From NCBI GenBank assembly GCA_018399635.1, contig JAGYOH010000017.1, positions 1-45,477 on the forward strand: a stretch of 45,477 nucleotides of DNA. The letters run 5' to 3'. Both the position numbers and the translations under genes were made by a program. This document shows positions 41,336-45,477 of the stretch, piece by piece. Below the pieces are notes generated by a model that saw nothing but the letters and a program-made list of their open reading frames with translations, was not told where the DNA came from and did not search any database. The DNA comes from Clostridia bacterium. Lineage in GTDB: Bacteria; Bacillota; Clostridia; Peptostreptococcales; Acidaminobacteraceae. Positions within the stretch are counted from its first letter, which is position 1, and every line of letters begins with the position of its first letter.

Positions 41336-42370
41336 TCAGTTGTCCTCTTTATCCAGGGTATGCAGGGTATAGTCGTCACTGCCGAGACCGATTTTCACCC
41401 CGTGGTCCAGGGTCACCCGGCCGCTGTTGAAATGGTCGTGACCGGTGGTCTTCTGGAGCAGGTCCAGGCAGGCGGCATCGAGGGCCAGAGGATCCGTGGA
41501 GGCGAGAACGCCGATATCCCGGGTCAGGGGCTTCATGGTCTGACCGATGCAGTCGCAGTCCTCGGTGATGCCGGTGAGGAAGGAAATGTAGAGGTTGTCC
41601 TTGCCCAGGGAGGCCCCATAGGCGTACTCGGCAATCTTTTCAAGAAAATTGCGGCCGTCCCAGCGGTTTCGAATGGCCCCCTCGGGACAGACGGCGATGC
41701 AGCCGGCACAGCCGACGCACTGGTCGTCGTGGATCACCGCCACCTCCTCCAGGGTGATGGCGTCAAAGTCGCACTTGTCGACGCAGATGCCGCAGGCGAT
41801 GCACCTTGAGGCATCCACCACGGGAGAGATGCCGGAATGCTGGTCCAGCTTGCCGCCCCGTGAGGCGAAGCCCATGGCCAGTTGCTTGATGGCGCCTCCG
41901 AAGCCGGCGCTCATATGGCCCTTGAAATGGCTCATCACCAGAAAGCCCGGGTAGCGGTCATAGGCCTTGCCGATCTTGCATTTCTGGATATAGTCCTTGT
42001 GGATGGGGACCTCCACGTAATCGGTGCCGGTTTCGCCATCGGCGATCACGATGGGAATCTGGGTGAAGCCGTGGGCCCTGGCCAGGCGGACATGCTTTTC
42101 AGTGGTGGTCCGCTCACCCCGGTACAGGACATTGGTCTCGATGTAAAAGGGTTCCACCTCCCTTGCACTGAGGTGGTGGATGATGGGATCGTAGGTTTCT
42201 GCCGGGATGAAGGTGGTGTTGCCCTTTTCTCCGAAATGCACCTTGATGGGCATCTTCCGGGGATAGGCGTAGTTTTTTTTCGTTTCAAGGATTTTCAGAA
42301 GTTCCAGGGCATGGGCGCCGAGAAGCTCCGGACGGCCTTCACTGCAGGGTATGAAATAGACATCACTCAT
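41336..42370 (-). CDS. DUF362 domain/4Fe-4S ferredoxin-like protein
   Basis: A 344-residue cytoplasmic protein. The DUF362 part surrounds two adjacent 4Fe-4S motifs, CIACGICVDKCDFDAI and CVGCAGCIAVCPEGAI (about residues 188-236). SHFKGHMSAGFGGAIKQLAMGFASRGGK is a strong family motif just before them, quoted here by its pieces HFKGHMSAGFGGAIK and LAMGFASRGGK. Family members are widespread in anaerobes and lack a proven reaction; redox or cofactor-related roles are presumed. AGAGGAGAATGCCCC precedes the ATG. It heads an operon with the DUF401 permease and is divergent from the MBL-fold gene. Confidence 0.88.
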   Translation of the reverse strand: MSDVYFIPCSEGRPELLGAHALELLKILETKKNYAYPRKMPIKVHFGEKGNTTFIPAETYDPIIHHLSAREVEPFYIETNVLYRGERTTTEKHVRLARAHGFTQIPIVIADGETGTDYVEVPIHKDYIQKCKIGKAYDRYPGFLVMSHFKGHMSAGFGGAIKQLAMGFASRGGKLDQHSGISPVVDASRCIACGICVDKCDFDAITLEEVAVIHDDQCVGCAGCIAVCPEGAIRNRWDGRNFLEKIAEYAYGASLGKDNLYISFLTGITEDCDCIGQTMKPLTRDIGVLASTDPLALDAACLDLLQKTTGHDHFNSGRVTLDHGVKIGLGSDDYTLHTLDKEDN

Positions 42371-42405
42371 GGGGCATTCTCCTCTTTGGACAAAGTCTTT
42401 TCCCC

Positions 42406-42434
42406 ATGATATCTGAATCTTGTGAGACTGACAA
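42406..42434 (-). promoter_or_regulatory. Promoter of the DUF362-DUF401 operon
   Basis: On the minus strand TTGTCA (42434-42429), a 17-nt spacer, and TATCAT (42411-42406), about 36 nt upstream of the ATG. Confidence 0.7.
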
Positions 42435-42451
42435 TCATTTGGGGTCTTTTC

Positions 42452-42481
42452 TTGTCATTTTTTCATCAAAAGAGGTAAAAT
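42452..42481 (+). promoter_or_regulatory. Promoter of the MBL-fold hydrolase gene
   Basis: TTGTCA at 42452-42457, an 18-nt spacer, and TAAAAT at 42476-42481. It shares its -35 sequence with the divergent DUF362 promoter 18 nt away, so the two polymerase sites lie close to back-to-back. Confidence 0.65.
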
Positions 42482-42530
42482 GAGACTGTAAGCAGCCGGC
42501 ATCGGCAGAAAAACGAAAGGATGAGCCGTG

Positions 42531-43370
42531 ATGAAACTAAAAGTACTTGTAGACAACAACACCCTGATCGACCGATATTTCGAGGGAGAGCCGGGAGTTT
42601 CCTATTATATCGAAGAGGGGGACACCAGGGTCCTCTTTGATGTGGGCTATTCAGATCTTTTCATCAAAAACGGAGAAAAGATGGGGGTGGATTTCTTCAA
42701 CCTGGATTATCTGGTCCTGTCCCATTCCCACCTGGACCATACCTGGGGTCTCGAGCCCTATGTCAAACGCCTGACCGAGGAGGTCATGGAGGGCCGGGCC
42801 CTTCACCGGTCAAAACTCATCGCCCACCCCGGGGTTTTTGATTCCCGGACCTTCACCGGAGAGGATGAACTCGGCGTCACCATGGACCAGGACCGCTTGA
42901 AAAAATTCTTCGATTTCCACCTCACCGAGGAGGCCTTCTGGTTGACGGACCGGCTGGCTTTTTTGGGGGAGGTGCCGAGGCTCAATGATTTCGAGAGCCA
43001 GAGTCCCATAGGGAGAGTCCTTGTGGCGGGGGTCTACCAGGAGGATTACAACCGGGACGACAGTGCCATGGTGTATGTTTCCGAGGAGGGGCTCGTCATC
43101 ATCACGGGCTGCTCCCATGCCGGCATCTGCAATATCATCGAGCGGGCCAGGGCCGTGACGGGGATTCAAAAGGTCCGGGACGTCATCGGCGGCTTTCACC
43201 TCCTGAATCCACCGGAGCGGGTGATGGACAAAACCGTCGAATATTTCAAGAACCTGGGAGCCCCGAAAATCCATCCCTGCCACTGCACTGACCTGGGGGC
43301 CAAAATCGCTCTGGCCCGGGTGGTGGACCTGGGCGAGGTCGGGGTGGCTTTTGAAATGGCATACCGTTGA
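42531..43370 (+). CDS. MBL-fold metallo-hydrolase
   Basis: A 279-residue metallo-beta-lactamase fold protein. SHSHLDH at residues 64-70 is the HxHxDH metal motif, preceded by VSYYIEEGDTRVLFDVGYSDLF. GCSHAGICNIIERA carries a further metal-binding His, and IGGFHLL and HPCHCTD lie near the end. The pattern is that of the subgroup often annotated as dihydropterin-ribofuranosyl-aminobenzene phosphate synthase-like; a simple hydrolase role is as likely. AAAGG is upstream of a GTGATG pair; ATG 42531 is given, GTG 42528 is equally possible. It is monocistronic and ends in a hairpin terminator. Confidence 0.9.
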   Translation: MKLKVLVDNNTLIDRYFEGEPGVSYYIEEGDTRVLFDVGYSDLFIKNGEKMGVDFFNLDYLVLSHSHLDHTWGLEPYVKRLTEEVMEGRALHRSKLIAHPGVFDSRTFTGEDELGVTMDQDRLKKFFDFHLTEEAFWLTDRLAFLGEVPRLNDFESQSPIGRVLVAGVYQEDYNRDDSAMVYVSEEGLVIITGCSHAGICNIIERARAVTGIQKVRDVIGGFHLLNPPERVMDKTVEYFKNLGAPKIHPCHCTDLGAKIALARVVDLGEVGVAFEMAYR

Positions 43371-43395
43371 AAAATGGCTCAAAGCCATTTTTTTT
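43371..43395 (+). terminator. Terminator after the MBL-fold gene
   Basis: AAAATGGCT pairs with AGCCATTTT around CAA and is followed by a T-run; it begins right after the stop codon. Confidence 0.9.
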
Positions 43396-43432
43396 GGCCC
43401 AAATCAATGACAATCTTATCCATAATTGCAAG

Positions 43433-43461
43433 TTGTTAAAAGTCAAAAAAAATGCTACAAT
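43433..43461 (+). promoter_or_regulatory. Promoter of the GNAT-like gene
   Basis: TTGTTA at 43433-43438, a 17-nt spacer rich in A, and TACAAT at 43456-43461. The transcript should start near 43468 and carry a leader of about 84 nt that includes the hairpin at 43485-43516. Confidence 0.7.
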
Positions 43462-43484
43462 GAATCAATAGGAAAAGTGCGCTC

Positions 43485-43516
43485 AAAAAACGCTTCTGGA
43501 TTTGAGGTGTTTTTTT
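43485..43516 (+). promoter_or_regulatory. Terminator-like hairpin in the leader of the GNAT-like gene
   Basis: AAAAAACGCTTC pairs with GAGGTGTTTTTT over 12 positions (two G-U pairs) around a 7-nt loop, ending in a T-run. It lies between promoter and start codon, so it may be an attenuator that partially stops transcription. The lower stem is only A-T and may be weak. Confidence 0.5.
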
Positions 43517-43551
43517 GAATCATGGATCAGTTTTGCAAAGGAGGTCACTGT

Positions 43552-44253
43552 ATGGCGATATGGTACACCGGAGAAATCAGAAAAAAGAAAACCGACATCA
43601 TCAGAAACTATCATATTGTGAATCTTGACACTACCCATTTGGAAAGGATTCTCCAGCTCCAGGAGGAAATCTACCAGGGAATCGAGGACAAGGAAACCTT
43701 TGTGAAGAGTGAAAGAGAAGAGTTTGAAAAATTCTTCAATGAAAATGACGGCAACGTGCTGGGCTTTTGTGTGGAGGATGAGGGTCTCGTGGGCTACCGG
43801 ATCAACTCCTTCAACCAGGAAAACATCAATTACTACAAAGAGCTGCTGAATCTCGACGGTTCCAGAAAAATGCTCTACTTCGACGCCACCATCATCAGGA
43901 GTGATTACCGGGGGAATCACCTGCAGCGCAAGGCCATCAGGATCTCCCTCCACTACGCCATGAAGAATCCGGACTTCCGCTACGCCTTCTCCACCGTGTC
44001 ACCGAAGAACATCCCCTCCATGAAATCCCTCTTGTACAACCGGGTGCATATCGTCAAGGCCAAGAATATCTACGGGGGCAAGGACCGGTTCATCGCCCTC
44101 TATGACCGGGACTCCAGGGTTCACAGAAAGCGCAACCGGATCTACGTGCCGGTGAAGGATTTCAAGGCGGTTTCAGAAAAACTCAGTGAGGGCTACGTCG
44201 GTATCCACATCAAGGGGACCAAGGATGAGTACCTGTTGGAAATGGTCCGATAA
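43552..44253 (+). CDS. GNAT-like N-acetyltransferase, substrate unknown
   Basis: A 233-residue cytoplasmic protein. The plan is GNAT-like: HLERILQLQEEIYQGI as the first helices, LGFCVEDEGLVGYRINSF as a core strand pair, LYFDATIIRSDYRGNHLQRKAIRISLHYA as the acetyl-CoA binding strand and helix with an R-x-x-G-N-H variant of the usual pyrophosphate loop, and PSMKSLLYNRVH as the C-terminal region. In the quoted loop the key residues are RGNHLQRKA. The last 40 residues are basic and may bind a partner. The motif is degenerate, so catalysis is not certain. ATG 43552 is fixed by AAAGGAGGTCACTGT; the in-frame start at 43522 has no such site. Confidence 0.75.
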   Translation: MAIWYTGEIRKKKTDIIRNYHIVNLDTTHLERILQLQEEIYQGIEDKETFVKSEREEFEKFFNENDGNVLGFCVEDEGLVGYRINSFNQENINYYKELLNLDGSRKMLYFDATIIRSDYRGNHLQRKAIRISLHYAMKNPDFRYAFSTVSPKNIPSMKSLLYNRVHIVKAKNIYGGKDRFIALYDRDSRVHRKRNRIYVPVKDFKAVSEKLSEGYVGIHIKGTKDEYLLEMVR

Positions 44254-44273
44254 ATCGCCTGTGAGGCGATTTT
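44252..44273 (+). terminator. Terminator after the GNAT-like gene
   Basis: AAATCGCC pairs with GGCGATTT around a TGTGA loop and is followed by T residues; it overlaps the stop codon. Confidence 0.88.
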
Positions 44274-44356
44274 TTTACTGGGGAAATGATTGGAGTGGAT
44301 GACAAATCCCTCAGAGGGTATGGTAGAATTCATCATAGAGAGAGGAGTGGAGAAAG

Positions 44357-45460
44357 TTGAATGTGATTCACGTCAAGGATACCCTGTTGGAGGCCTTCAT
44401 GGTGGAGGCCTTTGAAAAGATGGGCATACCCTCCGGGGAGGCCCGGACCATTGCCGAGGTCCTCATCACGGCCGATCGCCGCGGCATCGATTCCCACGGC
44501 ATCGGTCGCTTCAAGCCCATTTATTACGATCGGATCAAAAGAGGCATATTGAACCCGGTCACCAGGATCGAGGTCATCAAGGAGACCAGCACCACGGCGG
44601 TGCTCGACGGCAATGACGGCATGGGCCACGTCATCTCCCACAAGGCCATGTCCATGGCCGTGGAAAAGGCCGGGAAAGAAGGCCTGGGCATGGTGGCGGT
44701 GAGGAATTCCTCCCACTACGGGATTGCCGGCTACTACGCCACCATGGCCACGGCCAAGGGGATGATCGGCATCACCGGCACCAATGCCAGACCCTCCATC
44801 GCCCCCACCTTCGGGGTGGAGAACATGCTGGGAACCAATCCCCTGACGGTGGGAATCCCCACCGACGAAGCCTTTGATTTTGTCCTGGATTGCGCGACCT
44901 CGATCTCCCAGCGGGGTAAAATCGAAAAACTGGCCAGGGACGGGCAGCCCACCCCTGAAGGCTGGGTCATCGACCGGGAAGGCCGGGCCAGGACGGATAC
45001 GGCCGGGATTCTGGAGGACCTGGTCAAGGGGAGGGCGGCCCTCACCCCCTTGGGCGGTATCGGAGAAGAACTCGCCGGTTACAAGGGCTTCGGCTACGCT
45101 GTAATCGTTGAAATCCTCTCGGCCGCCCTGCAGGACGGCCGATTCCTCAAGGATATTTCGGAAACCGATGAAGAGGGGCGCCCGAGACCCTACCACCTGG
45201 GTCATTTTTTCATCGCCATTGATGTGAGCCGCTTCATCGAGGAAGGTGTTTTCAGAAAAATCGCCGGCACTATTTTAAGGGACCTGAGGGCCTCGGAGAA
45301 AATGCCCGGCCAGGAGAGAATCTACACCGCGGGTGAAAAGGAATACCTGGCCTGGCAGGAGCGCAGGGAAACAGGCATTCCTGTGGGAGAGGTGCTCCTC
45401 GGACAGATGCGGGAGGTCCAGAGGGAACTGGGGATGTCGGAATACGATTTTCTCAAATGA
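44357..45460 (+). CDS. Ldh family (malate/L-lactate dehydrogenase type) oxidoreductase
   Basis: A 367-residue NAD(P)-dependent dehydrogenase of the family that includes malate, L-sulfolactate, ureidoglycolate and 2,3-diketogulonate dehydrogenases, unrelated to Rossmann-type lactate dehydrogenase. It has the family motifs TADRRGIDSHGIGRF, VRNSSHYGIAGYYA with the catalytic His, GTNPLTVGIPT and DCATSISQRGKIE, and GYKGFGYAVIVEIL near the end. The length is normal, so the gene is complete. The substrate cannot be fixed by sequence alone. The start is TTG 44357 with GAGGAG upstream. It has no partner in the window, and the sequence ends 17 nt after the stop. Confidence 0.92.
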   Translation: MNVIHVKDTLLEAFMVEAFEKMGIPSGEARTIAEVLITADRRGIDSHGIGRFKPIYYDRIKRGILNPVTRIEVIKETSTTAVLDGNDGMGHVISHKAMSMAVEKAGKEGLGMVAVRNSSHYGIAGYYATMATAKGMIGITGTNARPSIAPTFGVENMLGTNPLTVGIPTDEAFDFVLDCATSISQRGKIEKLARDGQPTPEGWVIDREGRARTDTAGILEDLVKGRAALTPLGGIGEELAGYKGFGYAVIVEILSAALQDGRFLKDISETDEEGRPRPYHLGHFFIAIDVSRFIEEGVFRKIAGTILRDLRASEKMPGQERIYTAGEKEYLAWQERRETGIPVGEVLLGQMREVQRELGMSEYDFLK

Positions 45461-45477
45461 AAAAAGGTTGCTGATTT

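Noticed and set aside
1-45477. Mobile element, prophage or defence island
   Set aside because: No transposase, integrase, terminal repeats, toxin-antitoxin pair or restriction genes were seen on either strand.

Overview
The window looks like chromosomal DNA of a low-GC-lineage Gram-positive bacterium (Bacillota, most likely an anaerobic member of the Clostridia) with moderately high GC by eye. The basis is a T-box leader, consensus sigma-A promoters, strong GGAGG ribosome sites with some TTG and GTG starts, a SigI/RsgI pair, SLH (S-layer homology) surface proteins, a SipW-type signal peptidase and EFR1-type ferredoxin proteins. I cannot name a genus. No rRNA, tRNA, CRISPR array, transposase or phage gene was seen.

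Layout. (1) 1-2620: a consensus promoter and a Leu-type T-box drive ilvB-ilvN (acetolactate synthase). (2) 2634-3460: a flavodoxin/ferredoxin protein with its own promoter. (3) 3476-14334: a polysaccharide cluster. It holds rfbA and rfbB (dTDP-4-keto-6-deoxyglucose), a carrier-protein/thioesterase fusion, a polyprenyl-phosphate sugar transferase, three glycosyltransferases (one on the opposite strand), a GDP-mannose enzyme (manC type) and a MurJ-type flippase gene broken by about a dozen frame changes. (4) 14383-17839: a duplicated membrane protein (DUF1576) with a small partner, an FkbM methyltransferase and a rubrerythrin-VIT1 metal transporter. (5) 17915-29034, minus strand: a surface-protein region of about 11 kb. 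In transcription order it has a 21-codon mini-ORF with a terminator, a giant 1899-residue SLH protein, a coupled secreted protein, then sigI, rsgI and a second SLH protein with Ig-like domains. (6) 29315-32886: phosphonopyruvate decarboxylase, a lipoprotein, and a TasA/camelysin-type gene (frameshifted) next to a SipW-type signal peptidase. (7) 33066-37443: a glycine betaine/osmoprotectant ABC transporter, an AI-2E family permease and a crotonase-fold protein. (8) 37599-45460: an M20 amidohydrolase and DUF1836 protein, divergent TrhA/hemolysin III, a DUF362 ferredoxin-like protein with a DUF401 permease, a divergent MBL-fold hydrolase, a GNAT-like protein and an Ldh-family dehydrogenase.

Working together. 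The centre of the window is devoted to the cell surface: nucleotide sugars, lipid-linked transfer, chain extension and flipping in region 3, and S-layer-anchored proteins under a probable SigI/RsgI signalling unit in region 5. The least explained parts are the SigI/RsgI/SLH region with its leader mini-ORF, and the stand-alone carrier-thioesterase (with a Cys nucleophile) inside the polysaccharide cluster. Two genes (12831-14334 and 31694-32292) carry clustered small indels while their neighbours are clean, so they are either young pseudogenes or poor consensus sequence.
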